From a virus: a stretch of DNA of 45,407 bases. A program made the translations under genes and the position numbers. The stretch is taken from IMG/VR virus record IMGVR_UViG_3300017713_000011, positions 1 to 45,407 of that record; one strand, given 5' to 3'. This document shows positions 1 to 9,908 of this stretch, piece after piece (the stretch's first letter is position 1; each line of letters starts with the position of its first letter). Under the pieces are notes generated by a model. That model was not told where the DNA came from and ran no database searches. It worked only from the letters and a program-made list of their open reading frames with translations.

Positions 1-3000
1 CTGATCTTGTGTTCAAGTTCATTATTGTACCTACAGATCCGTTTAAGTAATTTAATATAGCATTACCACCTTCACCTAAGTTAGCGCTTCTAGTTCTACC
101 AGTTTCCATGCGGTCAAGCATATCTTCTAAGTTTCTTCGCCAATTAGTGCCTAACTTAGACTCTATTTTGTTTAAGTTTTCTTCAGAGAATATTTCGTTT
201 TTAACATCTATAAATTCTGCTAAATGTTTCTTCCTACTAACACCCTCGCTAAGCCCACTAATCTCACCAGCTATAGTATCTGTCCACCACTCTGCGGTAG
301 GCTCTTTTAATCCACCTTCAATACCTGTAATTCTAGCAACTGACTCTGCAAAAGCTCGTAGCTTAGGATTATTTTTAATTTCATTAACTAATTTATCTTG
401 AGTTGATTTAGCTAAGTCAGGTATTTTCATACCGCTTTTGTTCCATATGTAAACACGCATAGCCATATCAGTAGTAAAGCTAGTACCCGCTACTTCTTTA
501 TCTAATGATTTTACAATGTCTTTGTTTTGCTTTCTAAGCTCCATGTATTCATTAGTAGCCTTTTGCTTAGCGTTATTAAGATCGTTGTAACCTCTTTCAA
601 AAGGTTTAATTATATTTTCTTTAAACCACTCTTGATTTTCAACACCTTTTTTACCTTTACCATATAAAGGCTCTAATAATAACTCAAAGTCTGCAGCACC
701 GTCTGTCATAAACAGTCTACGTCTTTTAATATTTGAACCACGAATTTTACCTTCAGCTTTAGAAAAAGTTTTTTCAGGCTCTATACCTAAAGAGTGTTTC
801 ATTATTTCATTAACTTCAAGGTTTACGTTTTTAGAAGCTAATGCTTGTTGCACTTTAGATTTTATATCTAACTGATCTAAAACTTCCTTAACAGCTTTTA
901 CATTAGGTAAAGCGTCGTCTACAAAATACATATCATTATATCCTTCAGCAAACTTCTCTAACATCCACATAGCTTTTGCTTCACCAGTACTGTTACCTAA
1001 TCCAGTTATATTTTCTATAGGTATTTCTATACCTTCTGATTTTAAGTATTCGTGTATAGCGCTTCTACTTTCAGCAGCTCTAGCGGTAAGTATAAACACA
1101 TCTTTAGCACCATACTTTTTAATTTGATTTTTCATTTTTTGCATAAGAGGACCTGGTTTACCATCAGTAACTCTATTAAAATCAGAAAAATCCATCTCCC
1201 AACCTTCTTTCATCATCTTATCACCCATAAAAGGCCATTCAGCAGATGATATTCTTCTTGTTTCACCGCCTCTGTTAGCTATAACATAATTATCGCTAAT
1301 GCCTACAGTCTCATCAAAATCAAACACACTTATACCTCTAGGTTTTTTATTTCTAAGTCTACCTTTTCTTATAGCCTCATCTCTTATTTCAAGATTTCTA
1401 GCCATCTCAGTTGTTGTAACATTTTTAGAAGGTAAATTTAATTTTTTAGAAGCAGCTTGCAAAGCTTTATAACCTGCTCCACTTTGTAATCTACCATCAA
1501 GAATCTCAGCAAAAGTCTTTCCAGTTTTTAAATCAACTATAGACTCCATTATAATTCTCTCTACTAAATAATTTGCTTTTGCAGGAACATCTAAAGTCAT
1601 ACCTTCTTTAGAATATATATTAGCAGTATTACCACCTGACTCTACGCTATCAATAATTTCTTGTAGATCTTTATTTATTATACTTTGCTTAAACTCTCTA
1701 ATTAAAGGGCTTACTTGCTCTGTAAATTTAGATTTATTTCCAGCGTAATTTAAAGTATTTAATAGAATATTACCAGTAAAGTTAGCCAATTGAAACTCAT
1801 GCTCACTTCTATATCTATTTTTTAAAGCTAAATTTAATTGACCACTTCTCTTTAATGTTATAGCGTTGTGAGATGCTAAACCTCTAAACCAACCACCTCC
1901 TAAGTTAGTTTGCATTTGTAAAAAGTAGCTTATGTTATTTATAGCTTTTTCTAAAGCACCCTTTTTACCAGACTTCATAGCGTTGTTAACGTGATCAAAC
2001 ATTTTTTCAGACATATACTTTAACATGCCTTCATTTGATTTAAGCATTTTATTGTAGCCATTAACTGTGCTGTCTGGGGATAACTGTTTTTTAATGTAGT
2101 TTACAAGCTCTTGTCTACCTTTGTTGTTGTTAGTAATTAAAACATTTTTAAATTTAGGTAAAGCTAAAGCATTATCAACAATTTTCATTACTTCTGAGTT
2201 GTCGTTTACTTTAACGTACTTAGGATCGAAATACTTTTTAGTAAATTCTGCATTAGTATAAGGCTTTTTAGTTTTTGGATTTATCTCTTGAATACCTTCA
2301 AGCCCTTCAAAAATACCATCTCTTAGTTGTTTATCAAATATCTTATATCTAAACCCTTCGTACAAACCAGTTTCTTCATTTAGTTTGTAGCCTTTTATTT
2401 TCTTTTTAGTAGTATGAGGTACAAGTTCCATAAAACCAAACCTTTCTTGACCACTACCCATAGTAGTACCTAAACCTCCTCTATCTTTACCTTCAAAGTT
2501 TAATAATCTAGAATCAAATAAGTTGAAAAAGTCAGGTAAAAACTCTTCAACAAAATCTCTAGAAAAATCTTTATTTCTTTGTCTACTAGCTTTAGCTTCA
2601 TTTATATTTATAAGATCTTTATCTAATAAACCTTCTTCAGATAATCTATCAATAATTTTATTTAACTCTTTATATACACTATTACCTTTTTTACCGTCAA
2701 ATCTGCCTTCAAATATAAGTGGTTTTACTTGTGGACCTTGTACTATGTCGAATATTCTTTTTGACTCACCAACTTTAATAAACATCTGATCAAAGTCTTT
2801 TAAATCGTCAGTCCTTAGATTCATTTCTTTTAAAATAAAATCTTTGTAAGGCTTAAGCGTTTCATTTTGAGCTATAACTTCTAACATTGCTGCTCTAGCA
2901 GCTTGTCCTTTTTGTATTTTTTCTACATACTGATCTGCGGCTAGTTTGACTACTTTAGAAGCTAAAGATTCAGATGTAGTACCTCTTAAATTCTCTTTAA

Positions 3001-6000
3001 CAGATGTTAATACTTGATTAAATTTTAATCCTTCATAAACACCAGGGCTCATCGTTCTTAGTAAGTCAGCATACTTAGGATTATTAAGCATCATATCAAC
3101 AATTTTTCTACTTACAGCAAACCCACCATGTGCCATAAGATAATTCATTTTTTTATGATGCTGATCTTTTCTATCTCCTTCAAAAACTATTTCATTAAGA
3201 ATACCTTTTCTATAAGGTTTTTTATTCATCTTCATTCTACCTTCAGCTTTTTGAGATCTAGTCAATATCTCACCTGCTATACCTTTGTTTAACTCTGCAA
3301 ACGTAAACTCTCCTGCCGGTTCGTATAATCTTGCGTAAGCAGATTTTGCCGCGTTAGTAGTTTCAGAAGTATACTTATCTCTACTTTCAGGTAAAAAAGC
3401 TTCATATATTTCTTTTTCGTATTTTTCAAATCTTTCTTTTGAAACGTCGTAGTAATCTTTTTTAGCAACTTTCTCATATGTTACATTACCTTCAGTATCT
3501 ACAACTTCTCTAACTCTACCAAATGCTTTTTCAACAATAGACACCGTCTCTGGTGATATGTTTTTAGCTAATATAAAAGGTCTTAAATCTATTAAAGCTT
3601 TATTAGATCTTAAATAATTAGTCATATTTTGTCTAATTCTAACTAAGTCTCTAGAGTTTATATAATTTAAAGGATCTATCTTTCTTATATAATCAGCGCC
3701 TACATCTTCAGATTTAAACTCAAAAGGCTCTGCTTTTACATCTGCTATATCCATACCCATCTCAGACATCTCTTCAACACTTCTAGTATAACCAAGACCT
3801 TCAAAGTCACTCTCTTGACCAAGAGCGTCTCTTTTCATTTTATGTATACGTCTAATAAGCATCTCTCTAACAGTTTTAGTTAGATTTTGCTTACCTTTAT
3901 AACCTTCTTTTTTTGCTTGAATTATAAATTCAGGTGTGCCAAATTTAGCGTTATACTTAGCTTCTAGTTCTGCAACTTGTTTTTGAGTTAATCTTTTATT
4001 TCCTTCAGAATCATATATGTCTGCTACTTTTTTTACGCTACCATCTTTTTGTTTTCTATCAGTAATACTAAACTCAGGTTTAGCCTCGTAATCTTTTATT
4101 ATACCTTTGACCCCACGGTTTTTACTACCTTCTTTGCTATTAAGGTCATATACCATGTCTAAAGCCAACGTATATCTTTGATCTGGATTCTTGTAAACTT
4201 CAGGATAAATATCTTTTATAAGCTGATATATGATATTATCAAAGTTTTTACCAGCAACAGATGTTGGATTATTAAAGTCTGGCATTAATAACTTGTCAAT
4301 AGAAGCATCTAATTGTCTACCTTCTTTACCTTTTATTTCTGATTCGTACTTACTTTGTGTTTCAGCAGACAGCTTAACAGACTTAGAAGATAAAGGTTTA
4401 TTCATAGCTTCAGTCGACTTCTGCTCTTCAATTCTTTGCTCAGTCCTACTATCAGCTTCGACAGCTTCACCAAACACACCGTCAGCTTTTATCTTTTTAA
4501 ACATATCTACTTGCTTTCTAGTAAGAGTACCTGACATTACTGATCTAGAAAAGTTTGCTATAAAGTCTACAATATCTTGCTTGCTACCATTTTCAAGAGC
4601 GTTTAATCCAATATGTCTGTTAGTGAATTTATTAATATCTAGTTGCAGTCTTTTCCAAACACCACCGGCTACAAAGTCGCTATAGTATCTCGGGTTAGAA
4701 AGTATTTCAGCTACATAAGCTGTGAATTCATTAGCTTTAATATCGTCAAAGTTTTTTTGACTACCGTGCTCATTCATTATAAGCTCTTCGATAGTCATAT
4801 TTCTTTTCTCTCCAGTCAAGTTACCTTTAGCATCTTTAACTTCAACGTCTACAAAAAACTTTTTATTACCAAAAACGCTTTCTACGCTAGACTTAAACAT
4901 GTTCATCACTTCTGGTTTAGCTTTGAACAATTTTTGCATAACTAAATGAAACACTTCGTGAGGTAGTTTACCAGCAGTAACTTTGTTTACATCAACAAAT
5001 ATAGTGTTCTTACCATCAAACTCAGCTGCCGAATCATCAAATGTAAACTTGTTGTTTCCGTTTTTATCTTTTCTACCATTAACAGCTTTTATTTCTACTG
5101 TATGTTCTGGAAAAACACTTTTAATATTTTCATTTATTCTATTTAAAGCTTCATTAGCTTTTTCTGTATCTTGCCATTCACTAGTTTTAAATAAATCGTT
5201 TAATTTAGAGCTAACTCCATCTAAGAGCTCTTGGTTTTTCTCTAACTTTTGTTTAGTTTGATTTATTAATTCAATGTTTTTACCAGGACTTAATGTAGCT
5301 TCCTCTTGTTTTATAGTGTCTTTAAGCTCTTTGTTTTGCTCTCTAAGCTCTCTCTCAAGCTTTCTAAGTTTATCTCTACCTCTAAAATTATTTCTCCAGT
5401 TTTTACCACCTTCAAAGGCCCAACCTTTAGCACCTATTAAAGCAAAAACCATATAGTCAACTATAAAACCTTCAGTAGTAAGATTTAAATCACTGTAGTT
5501 TTCTTTTACCCAAGTTTGCCAAGATTCTTTACCTGCTATGTCTCTAGCTAAAGCTTCTAAATTTGCTGCAGCTTGTGTTGATAAAGCACCACCAAACCCA
5601 GCTTTGTTTGCATTTAAAAATGTGTTAAGTCTATTACTAACAGTTTTAAATTTTGGTAGTAAATTACCTACAGCATAAAATCCAGTACCGCCACCTAGAT
5701 GATAATGCTCATCAAAAGCTTGTTTCATTTTAAGCTCTTCTTTTACTATACCGTAAGTGTGAAACATTGTTTTTTGTAACGTAGTACCTCTAGATAATTT
5801 ACTTAGTGTTCTTGCTGCACCAGGAATAACACCAACACCTTTTTTTATAGCTAAGTCTATTAAAGCGAACTCAGCTATAGCAGGAACAAAGCCAGATACA
5901 CCCTCATATACTTTATATGCAGAAGATCTTTTTATAGCATCAGTTTGAGTTTCTGTTAAAGAAAATCCACGTTCAGAAGAAGATAGTTCTAAAATGTCAA

Positions 6001-7837
6001 GTTTATCTCTTTTGCTAGTCATTATATCAGTATCTACGGCACTACCACCAAACATACCTTCAAAACCTTCTAGTATAAGCTCAACACCTCTATCACCCGG
6101 TAAAGTTTTTATAGAAGCAGGATCAGTATTAGTTAACCACATATTAGATAATACTTCACCTTCTTTTAATAAAGAAAATCTTTCATCTCTATAATCTTTA
6201 AGCATACGCTTAAAAGCTATAGACTTATCGTCCTCTGAGTATTCGTCTTCATCAAAAAATCTTTGCTCTCCAAACGTAAACTTTTGTTCACCAACTTTCT
6301 CAGTTAAACCAAAATAACCTTGTGGCGATTTAAATGAAGCTTTGTCTGATACACCAAATAAACCCATCAATGAAGCCGTGGCACCAGGTAAAAACTTATC
6401 TCTACCAACTTGTTCTTGATCTTCTGGAGCAACATCTAAGGTTGCTATATCAAAGAAAGTAAAACCATCAGACTTAACAGTAGCATCGTAATATCTAGAT
6501 AAGTGTTTTAGTTTAACCTCAAACTCATAACCATTTTCATTATCACCCACAGGTTTATAACCTAGCTCTTCAAAAACGCGGTAAGCTTGCGGATCGTTAA
6601 TAGTTATACCATAAACCTCTTCACCTCTAATATCACTATACGCTCTATCTCTACCAGTCTCTATGAAGGCTTGTTCTATTTTATCACCATATGTTAATTT
6701 CAACTGACCTTCTAGCTCTTTTAATTCTTCAGCTGTTACTTCAACAGCAGTGCTAGCTTCTTTAGACTCAGGATTAATTGACGCACCTGTTATAGGGTCA
6801 ATTAGTCTTTTAGTACCCCAACCTTTAATTATACCTTCAGTATCTTTTCTTAAACCTTTAATAACTTCTTCTTGATCTTTATACTCATCAGAACCTGGTT
6901 CTAAAGTAGCTAGCTTTTCAAAACCTAATCTAAGAAGATCTTGCTCCTTTGTTAAATAAGGATTATTATTTTTATATAAAGAGTCAATTTTAGAATATGT
7001 TAAGTTATTTTCATCAAATGCAGCAGCTTGCTTTTCATTTCTCTCTGCTTTTTTTTGCTCTTCATTTTGATTATATTTTTTAGTAATACCAAGTGAAATT
7101 GCACTTTCTATAGCTTGCTCATCCATATTACTAAACTCACCGCCAGGAACAAACGTGCCACCAAAAAACCCTCCAAAGCTTCCAACCTCTTCTTTTAAAG
7201 CTTGTAAAACTTTTTGATAGTCTTCACCTTTACCACCTCTTTCAGGTTTCTCTATATACTTAAAATCATACCCTTCACCAAGCAGATTAGTCATGAACTC
7301 TTTGTCTTCTAACTTTGTAGCTATAATATTAGAAGCTTTGTTTCTTTGTTCCTGAAATTTAGCATCAACTCTAGCCTCTCTGTTTACAAAGTTTTTTACA
7401 CCATCTTGAACAAGTTGCCACTGATCAATACCAAAACTAGGTGTTATTGAGTCTATAATATTAGGTACAGAAATTTCTTCAGACTCTTCATCAGTTCTAG
7501 AATCGTACATAGTAAACGCATCTTGCATAGCAGATGACTCTTTGAACTCTATACCAGTACCTTTATATATATTATTCATTTTAGAAACAAAATCACCTTC
7601 TGCTGTTAAGCCAAGGACACCTTGTTTCATTTGATCAGCCGTTGGTACATTCGGCATTGCTAACTCCAATAAACCACCTTCCGAGCCTGATGCCGTATTG
7701 CTCGGTCCTGCATTTGCACCCGCTGCAAGACCGCTCTTCTTTCCCTGCTGTTCACCAAGCATTGCTAATTGCTGCGCTACTTGCTCTTCATTATAACCTG
7801 AGTTTCTTAATCTTTTAATAAGTAGATCTTTATCCAT
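1..7837 (-). CDS. Giant internal virion-like polyprotein with HExxH and HAD domains (partial)
   Basis: An uninterrupted reading frame from ATG at 7837 to the window edge gives at least 2612 residues; the C-terminus lies outside. The N-terminal third is hydrophilic, with a coiled-coil-like stretch near residues 818-885. HEVFH at residues 960-964 (4946-4960) fits a zinc-metallopeptidase HExxH helix. Near the C-terminal end of the visible part is a HAD phosphatase-like domain: DFDET at 2173-2177 (motif I, preceded by hydrophobic VF), FILTAR with Thr 2251 (motif II) and FVDD with Asp 2307-2308 (motif IV). It is the last visible gene of the virion block, directly after two internal-virion-like genes. 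That position and size fit the very large multidomain proteins ejected by short-tailed phages (T7 gp16-like role) or 'large polyvalent proteins' of phages. Substrate and role are inferred. The frame is certain and the domain calls rest on motifs. Confidence 0.85.
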   Translation of the reverse strand, partial: MDKDLLIKRLRNSGYNEEQVAQQLAMLGEQQGKKSGLAAGANAGPSNTASGSEGGLLELAMPNVPTADQMKQGVLGLTAEGDFVSKMNNIYKGTGIEFKESSAMQDAFTMYDSRTDEESEEISVPNIIDSITPSFGIDQWQLVQDGVKNFVNREARVDAKFQEQRNKASNIIATKLEDKEFMTNLLGEGYDFKYIEKPERGGKGEDYQKVLQALKEEVGSFGGFFGGTFVPGGEFSNMDEQAIESAISLGITKKYNQNEEQKKAERNEKQAAAFDENNLTYSKIDSLYKNNNPYLTKEQDLLRLGFEKLATLEPGSDEYKDQEEVIKGLRKDTEGIIKGWGTKRLIDPITGASINPESKEASTAVEVTAEELKELEGQLKLTYGDKIEQAFIETGRDRAYSDIRGEEVYGITINDPQAYRVFEELGYKPVGDNENGYEFEVKLKHLSRYYDATVKSDGFTFFDIATLDVAPEDQEQVGRDKFLPGATASLMGLFGVSDKASFKSPQGYFGLTEKVGEQKFTFGEQRFFDEDEYSEDDKSIAFKRMLKDYRDERFSLLKEGEVLSNMWLTNTDPASIKTLPGDRGVELILEGFEGMFGGSAVDTDIMTSKRDKLDILELSSSERGFSLTETQTDAIKRSSAYKVYEGVSGFVPAIAEFALIDLAIKKGVGVIPGAARTLSKLSRGTTLQKTMFHTYGIVKEELKMKQAFDEHYHLGGGTGFYAVGNLLPKFKTVSNRLNTFLNANKAGFGGALSTQAAANLEALARDIAGKESWQTWVKENYSDLNLTTEGFIVDYMVFALIGAKGWAFEGGKNWRNNFRGRDKLRKLERELREQNKELKDTIKQEEATLSPGKNIELINQTKQKLEKNQELLDGVSSKLNDLFKTSEWQDTEKANEALNRINENIKSVFPEHTVEIKAVNGRKDKNGNNKFTFDDSAAEFDGKNTIFVDVNKVTAGKLPHEVFHLVMQKLFKAKPEVMNMFKSSVESVFGNKKFFVDVEVKDAKGNLTGEKRNMTIEELIMNEHGSQKNFDDIKANEFTAYVAEILSNPRYYSDFVAGGVWKRLQLDINKFTNRHIGLNALENGSKQDIVDFIANFSRSVMSGTLTRKQVDMFKKIKADGVFGEAVEADSRTEQRIEEQKSTEAMNKPLSSKSVKLSAETQSKYESEIKGKEGRQLDASIDKLLMPDFNNPTSVAGKNFDNIIYQLIKDIYPEVYKNPDQRYTLALDMVYDLNSKEGSKNRGVKGIIKDYEAKPEFSITDRKQKDGSVKKVADIYDSEGNKRLTQKQVAELEAKYNAKFGTPEFIIQAKKEGYKGKQNLTKTVREMLIRRIHKMKRDALGQESDFEGLGYTRSVEEMSEMGMDIADVKAEPFEFKSEDVGADYIRKIDPLNYINSRDLVRIRQNMTNYLRSNKALIDLRPFILAKNISPETVSIVEKAFGRVREVVDTEGNVTYEKVAKKDYYDVSKERFEKYEKEIYEAFLPESRDKYTSETTNAAKSAYARLYEPAGEFTFAELNKGIAGEILTRSQKAEGRMKMNKKPYRKGILNEIVFEGDRKDQHHKKMNYLMAHGGFAVSRKIVDMMLNNPKYADLLRTMSPGVYEGLKFNQVLTSVKENLRGTTSESLASKVVKLAADQYVEKIQKGQAARAAMLEVIAQNETLKPYKDFILKEMNLRTDDLKDFDQMFIKVGESKRIFDIVQGPQVKPLIFEGRFDGKKGNSVYKELNKIIDRLSEEGLLDKDLININEAKASRQRNKDFSRDFVEEFLPDFFNLFDSRLLNFEGKDRGGLGTTMGSGQERFGFMELVPHTTKKKIKGYKLNEETGLYEGFRYKIFDKQLRDGIFEGLEGIQEINPKTKKPYTNAEFTKKYFDPKYVKVNDNSEVMKIVDNALALPKFKNVLITNNNKGRQELVNYIKKQLSPDSTVNGYNKMLKSNEGMLKYMSEKMFDHVNNAMKSGKKGALEKAINNISYFLQMQTNLGGGWFRGLASHNAITLKRSGQLNLALKNRYRSEHEFQLANFTGNILLNTLNYAGNKSKFTEQVSPLIREFKQSIINKDLQEIIDSVESGGNTANIYSKEGMTLDVPAKANYLVERIIMESIVDLKTGKTFAEILDGRLQSGAGYKALQAASKKLNLPSKNVTTTEMARNLEIRDEAIRKGRLRNKKPRGISVFDFDETVGISDNYVIANRGGETRRISSAEWPFMGDKMMKEGWEMDFSDFNRVTDGKPGPLMQKMKNQIKKYGAKDVFILTARAAESRSAIHEYLKSEGIEIPIENITGLGNSTGEAKAMWMLEKFAEGYNDMYFVDDALPNVKAVKEVLDQLDIKSKVQQALASKNVNLEVNEIMKHSLGIEPEKTFSKAEGKIRGSNIKRRRLFMTDGAADFELLLEPLYGKGKKGVENQEWFKENIIKPFERGYNDLNNAKQKATNEYMELRKQNKDIVKSLDKEVAGTSFTTDMAMRVYIWNKSGMKIPDLAKSTQDKLVNEIKNNPKLRAFAESVARITGIEGGLKEPTAEWWTDTIAGEISGLSEGVSRKKHLAEFIDVKNEIFSEENLNKIESKLGTNWRRNLEDMLDRMETGRTRSANLGEGGNAILNYLNGSVGTIMNLNTRS

Positions 7838-7849
7838 AATTTTATTTTA

Positions 7850-9082
7850 TTAATCATCTTTTGGTAAAATACCTGCCGCAACACCATCTTCATATCTTTT
7901 TTGCCATTCTTCAAGACCATCTTCTGGTTTTAATTCCCTCATAACAGTTTTACCATCAGGTGTCATTTGTGGAACTGTCATCCAAGCTTTTAATGTTGAT
8001 TGTAGATTCTCTCGTTTAAGTCTTTTATTTTCTGCTACTGTTGGCGTGTTATCAGTAACTCTACTACCTGTGCCTGTGTCCCAACCTTTTTCTTTAACAA
8101 CAGTATTAGTAAAATAGTTTGATAATTCTTCTTTTAAAAACTTTTTATTGTCATCTTTAAAAAGATAATTCATTATGTTTTTAGCTTCGTCTTCGTCTAT
8201 TTTACCATTATTATTATCATCTAAATCGTAATCACCACCAACTAATTCTGAATAAGGTTTACCTACTAATTCATTATATAAATTATCTTCAAAAGATAAC
8301 GCACCGCCTAGCATTGGATCTGTAGCTAAAGATTTTAAATTAGTGCTAGTATTAATTAAGTCGTCTACTTTGTTTTTAACTAGATCAGGATTCCAATTAG
8401 AAAATTTAACGCCATCTATGTTCTTAGCAGAGTCTTGAATAACAGCATCGTTTATAGCACGAAAACCTTTTTTAAAAGTATCATCTACTCTACCGTCTTC
8501 TATTTTTTTTTGTATTTCAGAAATAGGCATAAACTTACCATCAACAGTAAAACCCATTTCACCATTAGGATTATTTGGATCTGCTTCAATAGTCGCATCA
8601 GGATTAGTTATAACTTCAATAAGAGCTTTACCAGATGCATCGTTTTTAAATGAGTTACTTATATTACCACCTTCTTGAGAATTTTCACCTACATCATTAA
8701 TCATATCTTTGTAATCTCTAGTAGTTCCAGCTATTTCAGTAATACGTCTTAGTATTCTACTTTTATCTGCTGGCGTAGCATTTGGATCATTGTAAGCATT
8801 TTGAAGCTCACTATTTGCACCAATTCTTTTTTCAAATTCGTCATACTCAGCGTTGCTAAGTTCACTTGCGTTAGCAGCCGCGTCTAGTTGAGCTTGAAAA
8901 TCTTCTTCCTTTTTCTTTTTGTCTTCTTTTTCTTGCTTAACTTTAGCGCTTGCAGAGTCTATAAAAGACGTGCTTGCGTCTGATATAGTTTTACCTATAC
9001 TAGTTGCTAGCTTACTACTAGGTACACCTCTTGGTGCGCTAGCTGCGTAAGCTCCTTCTATTAATGTTGTGTCTACTGCCAT
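7850..9082 (-). CDS. Internal virion-like protein with one EF-hand loop
   Basis: 410 aa, rich in Asp, Asn, Lys and Glu. There is a highly charged Lys/Glu helix around residues 48-65 and no signal peptide or membrane segment. Residues 288-299 (DDNNNGKIDEDE, bases 8186-8221) match a 12-residue EF-hand calcium loop, with acidic or amide residues at positions 1, 3 and 5, Gly at 6, Ile at 8 and Glu at 12. The gene sits 12 nt before the giant internal protein and 12 nt after the Gln/Ala-rich 256-aa protein. This suggests one of a set of ejected or core virion proteins. Family not recognised by name; the structural role is inferred from position. Confidence 0.75.
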   Translation of the reverse strand: MAVDTTLIEGAYAASAPRGVPSSKLATSIGKTISDASTSFIDSASAKVKQEKEDKKKKEEDFQAQLDAAANASELSNAEYDEFEKRIGANSELQNAYNDPNATPADKSRILRRITEIAGTTRDYKDMINDVGENSQEGGNISNSFKNDASGKALIEVITNPDATIEADPNNPNGEMGFTVDGKFMPISEIQKKIEDGRVDDTFKKGFRAINDAVIQDSAKNIDGVKFSNWNPDLVKNKVDDLINTSTNLKSLATDPMLGGALSFEDNLYNELVGKPYSELVGGDYDLDDNNNGKIDEDEAKNIMNYLFKDDNKKFLKEELSNYFTNTVVKEKGWDTGTGSRVTDNTPTVAENKRLKRENLQSTLKAWMTVPQMTPDGKTVMRELKPEDGLEEWQKRYEDGVAAGILPKDD

Positions 9083-9094
9083 AATTATATTTAT

Positions 9095-9865
9095 TTAACC
9101 AGAATAACCAAGATTTGATAGAAAATCTATTTGAGATTTAGATTCTTGTCCAGACAAACCACCACCTGATTGTAGCGGACCAGACATATTAGCTCCACCA
9201 CCGTCACCAAAAATTCCAGAAGAAAAAGTACCAGCTTCAGCGCCAAATACAGATCCAGCTAATGATGTCATATTACTAATACCTCCAGATATAGCATCCA
9301 TTCTAGCTTGTTGAGCTATAGCCCGTTGCTGTCTAGCTGCTGCTACCTCTTGTTGAGACATGCCTAGTAACGTACCTGCTTGGTCTCTTTGTTGTTGTCT
9401 AGACGTGATCTCACCTTGTCTTTCAAGGTTTTGAATATTTGCTGCTTGTTGAGCTGACGCCTGTTGATTTGCGGCCTCTTGTTGACCTATTCTAGCTGCT
9501 GAACTTTGAGCTTGAAGTTGACCTTGTTGTGCTAAAGTTTGAGCTAAAGCGGCTACACCGCTACCCCCGGCTGAACCTCTTAATTGAGCTAGTATATTAG
9601 CTCTTTGCTGTTGACCTTGTTGGTTTTCTAATTGAAACTGTTGTTGGTTAACAGTTAGATCTTCCATAGTGTTTTCCATATTAAGATATGGATTACTAGT
9701 ATCTATATTAGAATAAACGTCTTTAAGCCTATTCATCTCTCTTCTCTTTCGAGCTTCCTGTGCCGCTGCTCTTCTTTCGGCTTTTTTAGCTCTACTAGCT
9801 CCGAATATAGATGACCCGATGTTTGCTAAGCCCATTGCTATGGGTACTGCTAATGGTATTGCCAT
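9095..9865 (-). CDS. Gln/Ala-rich internal virion protein (T7 gp14-like role)
   Basis: 256 aa. The N-terminus is a hydrophobic, glycine-containing helix (IPLAVPIAMGLANIGSSIFG) followed by a basic Lys/Arg/Ala helix. Then comes a long Gln/Ala-rich helical region (about residues 70-190) and a Gly/Ser-rich C-terminal tail. This arrangement is typical of podovirus internal core or DNA-ejection proteins, which insert into the host membrane. The position between fibre-like genes and the two large internal proteins supports that role. The assignment is by composition and context, not by a catalytic motif. Confidence 0.7.
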   Translation of the reverse strand: MAIPLAVPIAMGLANIGSSIFGASRAKKAERRAAAQEARKRREMNRLKDVYSNIDTSNPYLNMENTMEDLTVNQQQFQLENQQGQQQRANILAQLRGSAGGSGVAALAQTLAQQGQLQAQSSAARIGQQEAANQQASAQQAANIQNLERQGEITSRQQQRDQAGTLLGMSQQEVAAARQQRAIAQQARMDAISGGISNMTSLAGSVFGAEAGTFSSGIFGDGGGANMSGPLQSGGGLSGQESKSQIDFLSNLGYSG

Positions 9866-9908
9866 ATTATTATATTTTATGTATGTTTATAATTACTCTT
9901 ATATTACG

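Noticed and set aside
1307-1321. DFDET in the giant protein as a DxDxD RNA polymerase site, as in crAss-like virion polymerases
   Set aside because: The third acid is displaced (D-F-D-E-T), and the following TAR and FVDD segments at the right distances fit a HAD phosphatase instead.
108-6194. Several plus-strand frames of 60-151 residues between 108 and 6194
   Set aside because: All lie opposite the giant minus-strand gene, are Ser/Leu/Phe-rich, and lack leaders like those of real genes in the window.
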